Of a stretch of DNA of 64,000 nt, positions 43,439 through 52,572 are shown one piece after another. Positions within the stretch are counted from its first letter, which is position 1, and the number at the start of each line of letters is the position of its first letter. The position numbers were made by a program, and so were the translations under genes. Source of the DNA: CAJWKT01 sp964465375 (GTDB lineage Bacteria; Pseudomonadota; Gammaproteobacteria; Steroidobacterales; Rariloculaceae); contig CAYXIJ010000010.1 of assembly GCA_964465375.1 (NCBI GenBank), positions 1 to 64,000 of the forward strand, given 5' to 3'. The notes under the pieces are model-generated. The model did no database searches and was not told the DNA's origin. It was given only the letters and a program-made list of their open reading frames with translations.

Positions 43439-44824
43439 ATGGAAGCGCCTTTTGACATTGCTGCCGACCTGGACACTCCCGTATCGGCCTACATGAAACT
43501 TAGGGCTTTCAGCCCGAAGTTTCTGCTAGAAAGCGTGGAAAGTGGCGAGCGTCTCGCCCGATATTCCTTTCTCGGCCTTGGAAGCAGCCTGACTGTAGAG
43601 CTTCACCCAGACAAGCTCCTCGTAAACGGAAAAAAGACACGGCGCCCGCACAATGCGCAAGCCTGGCAGACATCTCTTCGGGAACTACTCGTAAAAAGTC
43701 CAGAGCTCAACCCCAATATCCAAGGCATACCATTCACTGGTGGACTAGTGGGCACTACTGGTTATGATGTGGTTCGCTATTTCGAGCACCTGCCTCCCAA
43801 TCAGTCGGATTTTGAAGGTTTACCACAAGCTGCATTTGTGGCGCCGAAATCGCTGCTGATATTTGATCACCTCACTCATCGCCTAGCACTATTACATTCT
43901 GGGACTGAATCTGAGCGACGGGGCCTCAGGACCGATATCATCCAGGCTCTTCGCGGTGCTGTAGAAGTGCGCACCCAGATTGGAAAATTTTCGGGTATGG
44001 AGGCAAGTTTCGATAAGAAAAATTTCATGGCGGCTGTGGATCAATGCAAATCTCATATCGCGGCAGGAGACATATACCAGATCGTGCTCTCGGTGCGCTT
44101 TAGCGGCAAAACTGACTTGGCCCCTTTTCAGTGCTATAGAGCCCTTCGGTTGCTCAACCCATCTCCCTATATGTATTTCTTCGAGCAAGGGAAGTTAAGT
44201 GTAGCCGGAGCCTCTCCTGAGGCCTTGGTCCGCCTAGATCAGAAAAAAGCCTCGCTTAGACCCATTGCCGGAACACGGCCAAGGGCAGCCAACCCAAAAA
44301 AGGACTTGGCGCTGGAGCAAGAATTGCTAGCAGACCCAAAGGAGAACGCTGAACATGTAATGCTTGTGGATCTTGCCCGTAACGATCTAGGCCGAGTCGC
44401 CCAGGCAGGCTCTGTGTATGTAGACCCTTACCGAAAAATCGAACGCTATAGTCATGTGATGCATATTGTGAGCGGTGTGGTCGGTAATCTTGAGGAGGGG
44501 AAAGACGCTCTAGATCTTTTTGCCGCTACTTTTCCAGCAGGAACCCTAGTAGGAGCTCCCAAAGTTAAGGCAATGGAACTTATAGCCGGCTTCGAGCCGG
44601 TGCCACGAGGCCTATACGGGGGTACCGTTGGCTACTTTGCAAAAAACGGTAACATGGACCAGGCGATCACTATTCGCTCACTCGTCTTTCATGGCGACGA
44701 ATATAGCTTTCAGGCCGGAGCCGGAATTGTGGCAGATAGCGTGCCACAAAAAGAATATGAGGAGGTTCTTGCAAAAAGCGCAATCCTTCGCCGTGCGCTT
44801 CAGATTGCCGAGGCAGGCCTATGA
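43439..44824 (+). CDS. trpE: Anthranilate synthase component I
   Basis: TrpE converts chorismate to anthranilate with ammonia from TrpG. The 461 residues carry the tryptophan-binding LLES (29-32), so feedback inhibition is expected, and the chorismate-binding core: SPYMYFF, GASPEALVR, PIAGTRPR, DLARNDLGRV, ATFPAGTLVGAPKVKAM, GLYGGTVGYF. The N-terminus is a little shorter than in many homologues, and an in-frame stop at 43424-43426 prevents extension. It overlaps trpG by 4 bp. Expression is set by the attenuator just upstream. Confidence 0.96.
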   Translation: MEAPFDIAADLDTPVSAYMKLRAFSPKFLLESVESGERLARYSFLGLGSSLTVELHPDKLLVNGKKTRRPHNAQAWQTSLRELLVKSPELNPNIQGIPFTGGLVGTTGYDVVRYFEHLPPNQSDFEGLPQAAFVAPKSLLIFDHLTHRLALLHSGTESERRGLRTDIIQALRGAVEVRTQIGKFSGMEASFDKKNFMAAVDQCKSHIAAGDIYQIVLSVRFSGKTDLAPFQCYRALRLLNPSPYMYFFEQGKLSVAGASPEALVRLDQKKASLRPIAGTRPRAANPKKDLALEQELLADPKENAEHVMLVDLARNDLGRVAQAGSVYVDPYRKIERYSHVMHIVSGVVGNLEEGKDALDLFAATFPAGTLVGAPKVKAMELIAGFEPVPRGLYGGTVGYFAKNGNMDQAITIRSLVFHGDEYSFQAGAGIVADSVPQKEYEEVLAKSAILRRALQIAEAGL

Positions 44825-45408
44825 AAACGCAGCTGCTCCTGATCGACAATTTTGATTCTTTCACCTACAACCTAGTGCAAGCATTTCTCGTGCTGGGTGC
44901 TGAGGTTTTTGTATACCGTAACAATGCAATCAACACTAGCGAAGCCCGAGCGCTCAAGCCGACCCACCTTGTCATCTCTCCAGGCCCAGGACGACCTGTT
45001 GATGCGGGCATTTCCTTGGCCATGATTGGAGAATTTGCAGGACAAATTCCCATCCTAGGTGTCTGCCTAGGCCACCAGTGCATCGTAGAACACTTTGGCG
45101 GTCAGATCATTGCCGCTGAATTTTTGATGCATGGGAAGACTTCCCAAGTGAAACATGACGGAGAGACTATTTATGCGGGACTTCCAAATCCTTTTAAGGC
45201 TGGACGCTATCATTCACTTGCCGCTGATCGCAGTCAGATGCCCGACGAACTGGCAATTACCGCGAGAACTGCGGATGGTGAGATTATGGGGGTGAGGCAT
45301 AGGGACCTGCCCGTTCAAGGAGTTCAGTTTCATCCCGAAAGTGTTCTAACGCCCCAAGGTCCCACAGTACTTGAGAATTTTCTTCTCCCACAGAGAAACG
45401 GGACTTAA
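44821..45408 (+). CDS. trpG: Anthranilate synthase component II (glutamine amidotransferase)
   Basis: TrpG supplies ammonia to TrpE from glutamine. The 195-residue class I amidotransferase has catalytic C82 (GVCLGHQ) and the H171-E173 pair (QFHPESV), with the DNFDSFTYNL start and SPGPGRP loop typical of TrpG/PabA. It stands alone, not fused to trpD as in enterics, and overlaps trpE by 4 bp. Enzymes of this type can also serve PabB in folate synthesis. Confidence 0.96.
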   Translation: MKTQLLLIDNFDSFTYNLVQAFLVLGAEVFVYRNNAINTSEARALKPTHLVISPGPGRPVDAGISLAMIGEFAGQIPILGVCLGHQCIVEHFGGQIIAAEFLMHGKTSQVKHDGETIYAGLPNPFKAGRYHSLAADRSQMPDELAITARTADGEIMGVRHRDLPVQGVQFHPESVLTPQGPTVLENFLLPQRNGT

Positions 45409-45422
45409 ACGGAGTTCAAACC

Positions 45423-46460
45423 ATGAGCCAGAATGCGGTAAACATGCTGGAGAAGTTGCTGGGGGGCTCAGATCTGAGCGAGGCTGAGGCCTCGGAGGTA
45501 ATTAACTGTATGGCCGGCGGCGACATCCCCCCTGCGCTAGCCGGAGGGTTGCTGGTTGCCTTAAGAAAAAAGGGGGAGGCAGCTCCTGAAATTCGCGGCA
45601 TGGCTAAAGCCATGCGATTGCTCGCCGTACAGCCCGCGATCCCTGCCGGAGATAACTACGTTGACCTCGTTGGCACCGGTGGTGACCACTCAGGTAGCCT
45701 AAATCTTTCTACGGGGAGCGCTCTACTGGCCGCCGCATGCGGACTGTCAGTAGTCAAGCATGGCAACCGTTCTATTTCAAGCCGCTCGGGGAGCGCCGAT
45801 GTGCTTAAAGCCCTAGGCCTGCCAATCCCCCTCGATGAACACGAGGCAGCTCATTGCCTCGATGAAACTGGCTTCACGTTTCTGTTTGCGCCAACCTATC
45901 ACCCGGCAATGAAAAACATAGCGCCCGTCCGGGCCGCTCTAGGTGTGCGGACCGTTTTCAATATCTTGGGCCCCCTTTCTAACCCTGCTGCACCCCCCTT
46001 CCATGTGATCGGCGCTTACTCCGAACCCATGGCCGAACTGATGGCAGAAGCCATGGCAGGTATGAAAATAAAACGGGCCTTTGTGGTACACGGTGCTCCC
46101 GGTTGGGATGAGGCTACTCCAGTAGGGCCCTATCTCTGCCTAGATGTCACGCCGGGAAATGTTGAGCGACTGGTCAGAGATCCCGCGGACATTGGTATCG
46201 CTAGATGTCCGCCCGAAGATCTCCAGGGAGGAGAGGCCGAAGAAAACGCCCGCAGACTCAAGGGAGCCTTATCGGGCGAGGATACCGGCCCGCACCGGGA
46301 TGCTTTAGTCATGGGTGCCGCACTTGCACTGGAGGTAACAGGTACCAGTCCCGACGCTGCTGCTGCTGTGGCCAAGGCAAGAAAAGCCCTTGAAGACGGC
46401 TCAGCAAAATCTTTACTCCATCGGCTGATTGAATTTGGTGAGGACCTGAACCGTGACTGA
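45423..46460 (+). CDS. trpD: Anthranilate phosphoribosyltransferase
   Basis: TrpD joins anthranilate to PRPP. The 345 residues show the PRPP-binding GTGGDHSGSLNLSTG (from 84), VKHGNRSISSRSGSADVLKALG, the anthranilate-site ALGVRTVFNILGPLSNPA and VVHGAPGWDEATP. The DE pair of the metal site is present there. It begins 14 bp after trpG and overlaps trpC by 8 bp. Confidence 0.96.
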   Translation: MSQNAVNMLEKLLGGSDLSEAEASEVINCMAGGDIPPALAGGLLVALRKKGEAAPEIRGMAKAMRLLAVQPAIPAGDNYVDLVGTGGDHSGSLNLSTGSALLAAACGLSVVKHGNRSISSRSGSADVLKALGLPIPLDEHEAAHCLDETGFTFLFAPTYHPAMKNIAPVRAALGVRTVFNILGPLSNPAAPPFHVIGAYSEPMAELMAEAMAGMKIKRAFVVHGAPGWDEATPVGPYLCLDVTPGNVERLVRDPADIGIARCPPEDLQGGEAEENARRLKGALSGEDTGPHRDALVMGAALALEVTGTSPDAAAAVAKARKALEDGSAKSLLHRLIEFGEDLNRD

Positions 46461-47307
46461 GAAATCCTTTTTGGCCCGCATGGCCCTTGCCAGTAAAGCA
46501 CGGGCAGACAAAGCCCGGTCGACGGAACCCGAAGAGATGCTCCTTGATCGAGCGCTCGCTACGGATGAACCGCCACCGTTGATCTTGTCTCGATTCAATC
46601 TCTTTGCAGAATTAAAGCTTCGGTCTCCGGCAGATGGCCCCCTTGCTGAGGCCCATTGTGATCGAAATAGCCGGCTGAAAGCGTACGCTTCCGGTGGAGC
46701 AGCAGCAGTATCGGTCCTGACCGAGCCCGAGGAATTTAAGGGTAGCCTTACCCATCTTAAAGAGGCTGCCAGCATTTTAAATCCTCTGGGAGTACCTGTA
46801 ATGCGTAAGGATTTTATAACCGATCCCTACCAAGTGTTAGAAGCCAGAGCCGCCGGTGCCAGTGGCATCTTGCTGATTGTTTCCATGCTTAACGACGAAG
46901 AGACCCTGACATTGATTGATAGTGCACAAACCTGTGGTCTATTCGTTCTACTGGAAGGCTTCACCGTTCAGGATTTGCAGCAAATCAAAAAATTGATTGT
47001 TACCTTGCCAGCCGCTTCTAAACAAATGATCTTGGTAGGCGTGAACTGCAGAGATTTAAAAACCCTGAAGGTGGATTTTGCTCGATTCAAGGAACTGGCA
47101 AAACACTTATCAGATCAAACTATGGCCGTAGCGGAAAGCGGTATTGCCACCATTCAAAATATAACTGAGGTTGTGCAGTGGGGCTACCAAGGAGCCTTGG
47201 TCGGTTCCGCACTGATGACATCTGGCAATCCTGCGGAAACCACGGCGGAATTCGTAGCAACTGGCCTCAAATCGGCAGCATTTAAAGGTTCGGGCCATGT
47301 TCGTTAA
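46453..47307 (+). CDS. trpC: Indole-3-glycerol phosphate synthase
   Basis: TrpC closes the indole ring. The 284-residue TIM barrel has PVMRKDFITDPYQVLEARAAGASGILLI (catalytic Lys and Asp), GVNCRDLKTLKVD, and AESGI for phosphate binding. The lysine motif at strand 2 reads ELKLRSPADG (53-62) instead of the common EIK.ASPSKG, an atypical variant. It is separate from trpF, not the fused enteric form, and overlaps both neighbours. Confidence 0.94.
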   Translation: MTEKSFLARMALASKARADKARSTEPEEMLLDRALATDEPPPLILSRFNLFAELKLRSPADGPLAEAHCDRNSRLKAYASGGAAAVSVLTEPEEFKGSLTHLKEAASILNPLGVPVMRKDFITDPYQVLEARAAGASGILLIVSMLNDEETLTLIDSAQTCGLFVLLEGFTVQDLQQIKKLIVTLPAASKQMILVGVNCRDLKTLKVDFARFKELAKHLSDQTMAVAESGIATIQNITEVVQWGYQGALVGSALMTSGNPAETTAEFVATGLKSAAFKGSGHVR

Positions 47308-47887
47308 GATTTGTGGGCTTAGCAGCGTGGATGCCGTAGAGGCTGCAACCTCAGCAGGTGCTGATGCGATCGGCTTCGTCTTCTCGAGTTCGATACGACA
47401 GGTCACACCGAACCAAGCACTTGAACTTTGTCAAAATGTGCCGTCCGAGATCTTGCGGGTAGCCGTGATGTTGCACCCCACCAGAGATGAATGGGCAGCA
47501 GTCCAAGATGCATTCGCTCCTGACTGGCTACAGACTGATGCAGCTGACTTCGGTATTCTTTCGGTGCCGACCAGCTGTGCCCCGCTACCTGTCTATAGAA
47601 CCGGGCAATCCCCGCCACAAGCGTGGCCGCGTCAGCTATTATTTGAAGGTTCAATCAGTGGCAGCGGCGAGACTGCTGACTGGCAAAAGGCAAAAGCTAT
47701 CGCAAGCGGTACTCGTTTGATCCTAGCTGGAGGATTGACTGTGTCCAATGTCACGGATGCCATTTCTCACGTAGGACCGTGGGGGGTGGATGTAAGTAGC
47801 GGAGTAGAAAGTCAACCAGGACAAAAAGATCCCGAAAAAATTAGAGAGTTTGTTGCCCGTGCCCGGGCTATGGAGACACCCCGATGA
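47297..47887 (+). CDS. trpF: Phosphoribosylanthranilate isomerase
   Basis: TrpF opens the ribose ring by an Amadori rearrangement. The 196 residues begin with KICGLS, carrying the general-base Cys at position 6, then FVFSSSIRQVTP, and end with LILAGGLTVSNVTDAI and GVDVSSGVES for phosphate binding. The general-acid site reads LLFEGSISGSG (114-124), with Glu117 where most enzymes have Asp. This is a plausible but noteworthy swap. It overlaps trpC by 11 bp and trpB by 4 bp. Confidence 0.93.
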   Translation: MFVKICGLSSVDAVEAATSAGADAIGFVFSSSIRQVTPNQALELCQNVPSEILRVAVMLHPTRDEWAAVQDAFAPDWLQTDAADFGILSVPTSCAPLPVYRTGQSPPQAWPRQLLFEGSISGSGETADWQKAKAIASGTRLILAGGLTVSNVTDAISHVGPWGVDVSSGVESQPGQKDPEKIREFVARARAMETPR

Positions 47888-49140
47888 CGTCACCATCAAC
47901 TGACAATCACGCGGAACTTCTGGGGGCCCTTTTATCCGGAAAGCTGCCTGATGAGAATGGCAGATTTGGACCATTCGGGGGTCAGTACGTACCGGAAACC
48001 TTAATCCCTGCACTAGATCGCTTAAAAGAGGGCGTCTACGGCCTGCTACCGACTGAGGATTTCCAGGAACGCCTGCAAAACCAACTCCAAAGCTGGGTGG
48101 GCCGACCCACCGCACTGACCTACGCACCCAGGTTGTCGGAGCGCTGGTCTGCAGAAGTGTGGCTCAAGCGCGAAGACTTGGCCCATACGGGAGCCCATAA
48201 AATCAACAATGCAATCGGTCAGGGACTGCTTGCCGAAGCACTGGGTGCATCCAGAGTGGTCGCAGAAACCGGCGCAGGTCAGCATGGAGTTGCTTCAGCT
48301 GCAGCCTGTGCAAGATTGGGATTACCCTGCATTGTGTATATGGGTGAGATTGACATTGAACGTCAGGCACCGAACGTCGATCGAATGACGCGGCTTGGTG
48401 CAGAAGTGGTAGCTGTAAAATCGGGAGATCGCACCCTACGGGCGGCAATCGACGAGGCACTCAGGGATTGGGTGTCAGACCCATCCGGTACGTACTACCT
48501 CCTCGGCTCAGCCGTTGGTCCTCACCCGTATCCCTACTTAGTAAGAGAACTGCAAGCGGTAATAGGGCGTGAAGCACGCACTCAAATACTGGAATATTGT
48601 GGTGCCCTGCCAGACGCGGCATTTGCGTGTGTGGGTGGAGGGTCTAACGCCATCGGATTATTCCATGCATTTCTCGGCGACCGGGATGTCCATCTGGTAG
48701 GCGTGGAAGCGGGCGGCAGAGGCGATACCCTGGGCAACAATTCAGCAACTCTCGTGGGCGGGCGCCCAGGTGTACTACATGGGGCCCACTCCATGCTGCT
48801 CTATGATGAAGATGGCCAGATTCAAGAAACGCACTCTGTCTCCGCCGGTCTAGACTACCCGGGCGTAGGGCCGGAACATTCGTTCCTGAAGCTCGTAGGC
48901 AGGGTCAATTACATAACTGCGAATGACGTCGAAGCTCTAAGTGCCGTTGATGAGTGTTGCTCAGAGGAGGGAATTCTTCCGGCATTAGAAACTGCCCATG
49001 CTCTAGCCGGCGCGCGACGCTGGGCTGAAAAAAACCAGGGCAAGCGAATCGTGATCGGTTTATCCGGCCGGGGGGACAAGGATATGCCGATTCTTCGCCA
49101 ATACGCCCCTTCGACGGAGACAGCGAATGCAGCCTCTTGA
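47884..49140 (+). CDS. trpB: Tryptophan synthase beta chain
   Basis: TrpB condenses indole with serine using PLP. The 418-residue protein has the PLP lysine K106 in HTGAHKINNA, the GRFGPFGGQYVPETL start, AETGAGQHGVA, the phosphate-binding CVGGGSNAIG and the DYPGVGPEHS sodium-site region. It overlaps trpF by 4 bp and trpA by 14 bp. It is the standard TrpB1 type, working with TrpA. Confidence 0.97.
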   Translation: MTSPSTDNHAELLGALLSGKLPDENGRFGPFGGQYVPETLIPALDRLKEGVYGLLPTEDFQERLQNQLQSWVGRPTALTYAPRLSERWSAEVWLKREDLAHTGAHKINNAIGQGLLAEALGASRVVAETGAGQHGVASAAACARLGLPCIVYMGEIDIERQAPNVDRMTRLGAEVVAVKSGDRTLRAAIDEALRDWVSDPSGTYYLLGSAVGPHPYPYLVRELQAVIGREARTQILEYCGALPDAAFACVGGGSNAIGLFHAFLGDRDVHLVGVEAGGRGDTLGNNSATLVGGRPGVLHGAHSMLLYDEDGQIQETHSVSAGLDYPGVGPEHSFLKLVGRVNYITANDVEALSAVDECCSEEGILPALETAHALAGARRWAEKNQGKRIVIGLSGRGDKDMPILRQYAPSTETANAAS

Positions 49141-49891
49141 AAAGCTCCGCCAAACGCTGGAAAACGTCCAAGGAACTGCGCTGGTAGCTTTCCTGACGGC
49201 AGGCTATCCGAAACCTGAGACTTTCCTGGACTTACTGAGGGAAATCAGCGCCGCCGCCGATGTAGTCGAACTCGGGGTGCCTTTCACAGACCCGATGGCG
49301 GACGGAGTCACGATTCAGCGCTCCAGCCAATCGGCACTGCGACAAGGTGTCACCTTAAAGTGGATTTTTGATCAACTAGAGTCCTGCAATTTTGAACTTA
49401 ACTCACCCATGTTGTTAATGAGTTACATGAATCCGTTGCTGGCGTTTGGGCTCGAATCACTAGTTTCGCGTATGCAAAACACTGGGGTGAGCGGGCTTAT
49501 TGTTCCTGACTTGCCTTATGAGGAATCCGATGTCCTCAAATCCGAATTGAATACTCAGGGCCTAGCGTTGGTTCAAATGGTCACCCCAGCAACTCCAAGG
49601 CCACGTCTAGAGAAACTCTGTCTAGCCAGTGACGGTTTTGTGTATGCGGTAACCCGGACCGGCATTACTGGGGGGGGAAGCGGCCTACCAGAGGATTTGG
49701 CCCAGTACCTAGAGAGAGTAAAGTCATTGGCGAAACTTCCGGTCTGCGCGGGCTTTGGTGTCAGGGATGCTGCACAGGTCAAATTAATCGGTAAACATGC
49801 CGATGGTGTGATCGTCGGGTCTGCACTAGTAGAGGTACTGGAGCAAGGGAAAAGCGTTGGCCAATTTTTGAGCGCGCTACGCCCGGAATGA
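49127..49891 (+). CDS. trpA: Tryptophan synthase alpha chain
   Basis: TrpA cleaves indole-glycerol phosphate and channels indole to TrpB. The 254-residue barrel carries catalytic E48 and D59 in VELGVPFTDPMADGVTIQRS, GVSGLIVPDLP, YAVTRTGITGGG and GFGVRDAAQ. It overlaps trpB by 14 bp. The small DUF2007 gene begins 6 bp after its stop, so the operon transcript may run on. Confidence 0.97.
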   Translation: MQPLEKLRQTLENVQGTALVAFLTAGYPKPETFLDLLREISAAADVVELGVPFTDPMADGVTIQRSSQSALRQGVTLKWIFDQLESCNFELNSPMLLMSYMNPLLAFGLESLVSRMQNTGVSGLIVPDLPYEESDVLKSELNTQGLALVQMVTPATPRPRLEKLCLASDGFVYAVTRTGITGGGSGLPEDLAQYLERVKSLAKLPVCAGFGVRDAAQVKLIGKHADGVIVGSALVEVLEQGKSVGQFLSALRPE

Positions 49892-49897
49892 TTGGGC

Positions 49898-50209
49898 ATG
49901 GATCGAGTCTTCAGTCACGAATCACTGGCTCAGGTCACTCATTTTAGAAACCTTCTAGAACAGGCAGGGGTTGCCTGTACAATCAAGAATGACAAACTTC
50001 TCGGCGGCCTGGGGGAAATCCCTTTTCTGGAATGCTCGCCCGAATTGTGGGTGTTCAAGTCTGAAGATCTATCTCGGGCGCGCTTGCTCATCGATGAGGT
50101 CCTAAAAAAATCAGGGGACCCCACCCCATGGGATTGTAAGCATTGCTCAGAAATGAATGAGGGACAATTCGCGGCCTGCTGGAAATGCGGAGCGGCGGAC
50201 GAGCGCTAG
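49898..50209 (+). CDS. DUF2007-type protein with C-terminal RanBP2-like zinc ribbon
   Basis: A 103-residue protein. Residues 1-70 form a ferredoxin-like DUF2007 domain (putative signal-transducing) with VFSHESLAQVTHFRNLLEQA and the ECSPELWVF strand. The tail is W-x-C-x2-C-x10-C-x2-C (W78, C80, C83, C94, C97), a single zinc ribbon of the RanBP2 type. ATG 49898 is preferred over the TTG at 49892. It follows trpA by 6 bp. Its role is unknown, and the zinc ribbon suggests a protein or RNA partner. Confidence 0.8.
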   Translation: MDRVFSHESLAQVTHFRNLLEQAGVACTIKNDKLLGGLGEIPFLECSPELWVFKSEDLSRARLLIDEVLKKSGDPTPWDCKHCSEMNEGQFAACWKCGAADER

Positions 50210-50238
50210 AAAAAAATTTTAGTTTTGGGAGCAGATCG

Positions 50239-50991
50239 TTGACAACAGATGGACCGCTAACTGCCTGCGTACTGGTAATTGGCAATGAAATTCTTTCGGG
50301 GAAAACCCAGGATACCAATTTGCAGTTTTTGGGCAACGAACTCTCAAAGCTTGGCATTCAACTTGAGGAAGCCCGCGTTGTACAGGATGAAGAAGCGGCT
50401 ATCGTAACTGCAATCAACGAATGCAGGGTTAAATACAGCTACGTATTCACCACTGGGGGAATCGGGCCCACTCATGATGACATCACTGCCAGTTGCGTTG
50501 CTAAAGCCTTCGATCGGAAACTAGAGGTCAATCCGAAGGCTCTAAAAAGGATGCAACAGGGAACCGGGGGCCTTAACGAAGCACGAAAGAAAATGTCTAC
50601 TGTACCTGAGGATTCAATACTCATTGATAACCCTGTGAGCAACGCACCAGGTTTTCAAGTAGAGAATGTGTTCGTGCTTGCGGGGGTTCCCAGTATAGCC
50701 CGCGCCATGTTTGCAAACGTAGTGAAAAGCCTACGCAAAGGACAAAGAATCTACTCTCAGGGCGTAGACATATTTCTTCGCGAAGGTGATATAGCGGAAC
50801 CTTTAACGCGTATTGCGTTAGATAACCCGGATGTCGAAGTTGGGAGCTACCCGTTCTCAAGGGAAGGGCGTTATGGAGCCAATCTGGTCGTTCGCTCCCG
50901 TGACCCTAAACGCATTGAAAAAACCTTGGCTAGAATTGTAGATACAATGGCGGCTTTAGGGGCTGAGTTCACCATTGGACCGCTTGTTTAA
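50239..50991 (+). CDS. CinA N-terminal/MoaB-type molybdopterin-binding domain protein
   Basis: A 250-residue protein of the competence/damage-inducible CinA family that has only the MoCF (molybdopterin-binding-like) domain: VLVIGNEILSGKTQDTN, FTTGGIGPTHDDIT and PGF...VFVLAGVPSIARAMF. The C-terminal deamidase domain of full CinA is missing. The start is taken as TTG 50239, 7 nt after GGGAG (50227-50231). An in-frame ATG at 50185 would overlap the previous gene by 25 bp. In other organisms such domains act as nucleotide pyrophosphatases, and the role here is inferred. Confidence 0.83.
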   Translation: MTTDGPLTACVLVIGNEILSGKTQDTNLQFLGNELSKLGIQLEEARVVQDEEAAIVTAINECRVKYSYVFTTGGIGPTHDDITASCVAKAFDRKLEVNPKALKRMQQGTGGLNEARKKMSTVPEDSILIDNPVSNAPGFQVENVFVLAGVPSIARAMFANVVKSLRKGQRIYSQGVDIFLREGDIAEPLTRIALDNPDVEVGSYPFSREGRYGANLVVRSRDPKRIEKTLARIVDTMAALGAEFTIGPLV

Positions 50992-51016
50992 TCACCACTT
51001 AAAGGTACAGGTATAA

Positions 51017-52450
51017 ATGAGGATCACTCCAGCACTGGCCGTAATGTTATTTACCCTGTGGTGTTTTGTTCTTCCGGCTCCGGCTTTAGGTCAACCACCG
51101 AGCCCAGCAGGGGTGTTTGATCTCGATGAACCACGCGGGCTTCGTTTGAAGGCAGATGAGCTGGACCCAGGCTACGTTCTTTTTTCACCCATACTATCCG
51201 GCACGACTTACCTCATTAATATGGATGGTCAAGTCGTTCACACCTGGGAAAGTGATTATGCAGAGGCAAGCGCTACCTATTTACTTGATACCGGGAACCT
51301 GCTGCGAGGCGGGAGGAATCCCAACTCCCCTGTTTATTTTGACGATAATGGCCAGGGCGGGCATATCCAGGAATTTAGCTGGGAAGGTGATCTGATCTGG
51401 GACTTCTCTTTCAACACTGAGGCACATTTGTTGCACCATGATATTGAAGTCCTGCCTAACGGGAATATCCTTGCTATTGCATGGGAACTCAAAAGCGCCG
51501 AGGAGGCCCGGCAAGCGGGACGCCGCCCGGAGCTGATACCACAACAGGGATTGTGGCCCGACATGATCCTTGAATTTCAACCCGAACCACCAAACGGTGC
51601 ACAAATCGTCTGGCAGTGGCATGCCTGGGATCACCTGATTCAGGACTTTGACCCAGAGGCAGATAACTATGGGGATCCCGCTGAACAACCTGGGCGTATC
51701 GATATCAACAGGGGACGCCCACCGGTAACCGCCGAGCCCGGAGATCCCAACCCAAACCTCATGCACACAAACGCCGTTGAGTACAACGCTGAGCTCGACC
51801 AAATCCTCCTCAGCGTGCCAAATTTCAGTGAGATTTGGATTATTGATCACAGCACCACTACTGAAGAGGCGTCCGGTCACATGGGCGGTCGGTGGAACAA
51901 AGGGGGGGGCTTACTTTACCGCTGGGGCAACCCCCAGAACTATGGACGTGGGGACCAGGAGGCACAGTTGCTAGGGGAACAACATGACCCACGCTGGATA
52001 CCCGAGGGATCTCCAGGCGCCGGGAATATTCTCGTGTTTAATAACAACGATTTCGGTTCATGGGGTCTTCGTACCTCAGTTTTTGAAATTATCCCACCCA
52101 TCACTGGTCGCGGTTATGCCCTGGCAAACGGACGCCCATTCGGGCCGGATGGGCCGGTTTGGGCTTACACCACGGAGGATTCTTTTCGAGCCCCCTTCAT
52201 TTCCGGCGCACACCGCATGCAAAACGGCAACACCTTCATCACCTCCGGTACACGCGGGCGCTTTCTGGAAGTTACCCCCGCAGGGGAAATCGTTTGGGAT
52301 TACTGGAGTCCGTACTCGCCCAATATTGCCACGCCGGATGATTCCACGGCACCAAGTCCTGGGCCAGATATTTATTCCGTATTCCGGGCCACAAAAATTC
52401 CATCGAACCACCCCGGGTTGGCCGGTCGAGAGCTGCGTCCACTGGAGTAG
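51017..52450 (+). CDS. Secreted arylsulfotransferase-family (ASST-like) beta-propeller protein
   Basis: A 477-residue exported protein: signal peptide 1-26 (hydrophobic LAVMLFTLWCFVLP, cleavage near ALG-Q), then propeller blades with recurrent H..LPNGN motifs: HHDIEVLPNGNILAIAWE, HTNAVEYNAELDQILLS, EQHDPRWIPEG...NILVFNN and SGAHRMQNGNTFITSG. These match the arylsulfotransferase superfamily, which moves sulfate between phenols without PAPS. The identity of the catalytic His cannot be fixed by eye. It lies 25 bp after the CinA-like gene. No dsbA/dsbB-type partner is near. Confidence 0.83.
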   Translation: MRITPALAVMLFTLWCFVLPAPALGQPPSPAGVFDLDEPRGLRLKADELDPGYVLFSPILSGTTYLINMDGQVVHTWESDYAEASATYLLDTGNLLRGGRNPNSPVYFDDNGQGGHIQEFSWEGDLIWDFSFNTEAHLLHHDIEVLPNGNILAIAWELKSAEEARQAGRRPELIPQQGLWPDMILEFQPEPPNGAQIVWQWHAWDHLIQDFDPEADNYGDPAEQPGRIDINRGRPPVTAEPGDPNPNLMHTNAVEYNAELDQILLSVPNFSEIWIIDHSTTTEEASGHMGGRWNKGGGLLYRWGNPQNYGRGDQEAQLLGEQHDPRWIPEGSPGAGNILVFNNNDFGSWGLRTSVFEIIPPITGRGYALANGRPFGPDGPVWAYTTEDSFRAPFISGAHRMQNGNTFITSGTRGRFLEVTPAGEIVWDYWSPYSPNIATPDDSTAPSPGPDIYSVFRATKIPSNHPGLAGRELRPLE

Positions 52451-52572
52451 CCACCAGAAGTGGAGTCTTCCAGAATCCCGACTGGGTTTTTGCTTACAAG
52501 TCTACGTCGGATAAAGCTCCCTTTTTCCATGGGATTTGTACACATGAACCCAGTGAAGTAAATTCCATCCTT

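Noticed and set aside
52452..52500. Short stems (CCAC/GTGG and CCAG/CTGG followed by GTTTTT) after the ASST-like gene
   Set aside because: Four-base-pair stems are too weak to call a terminator, although the T-run is suggestive.
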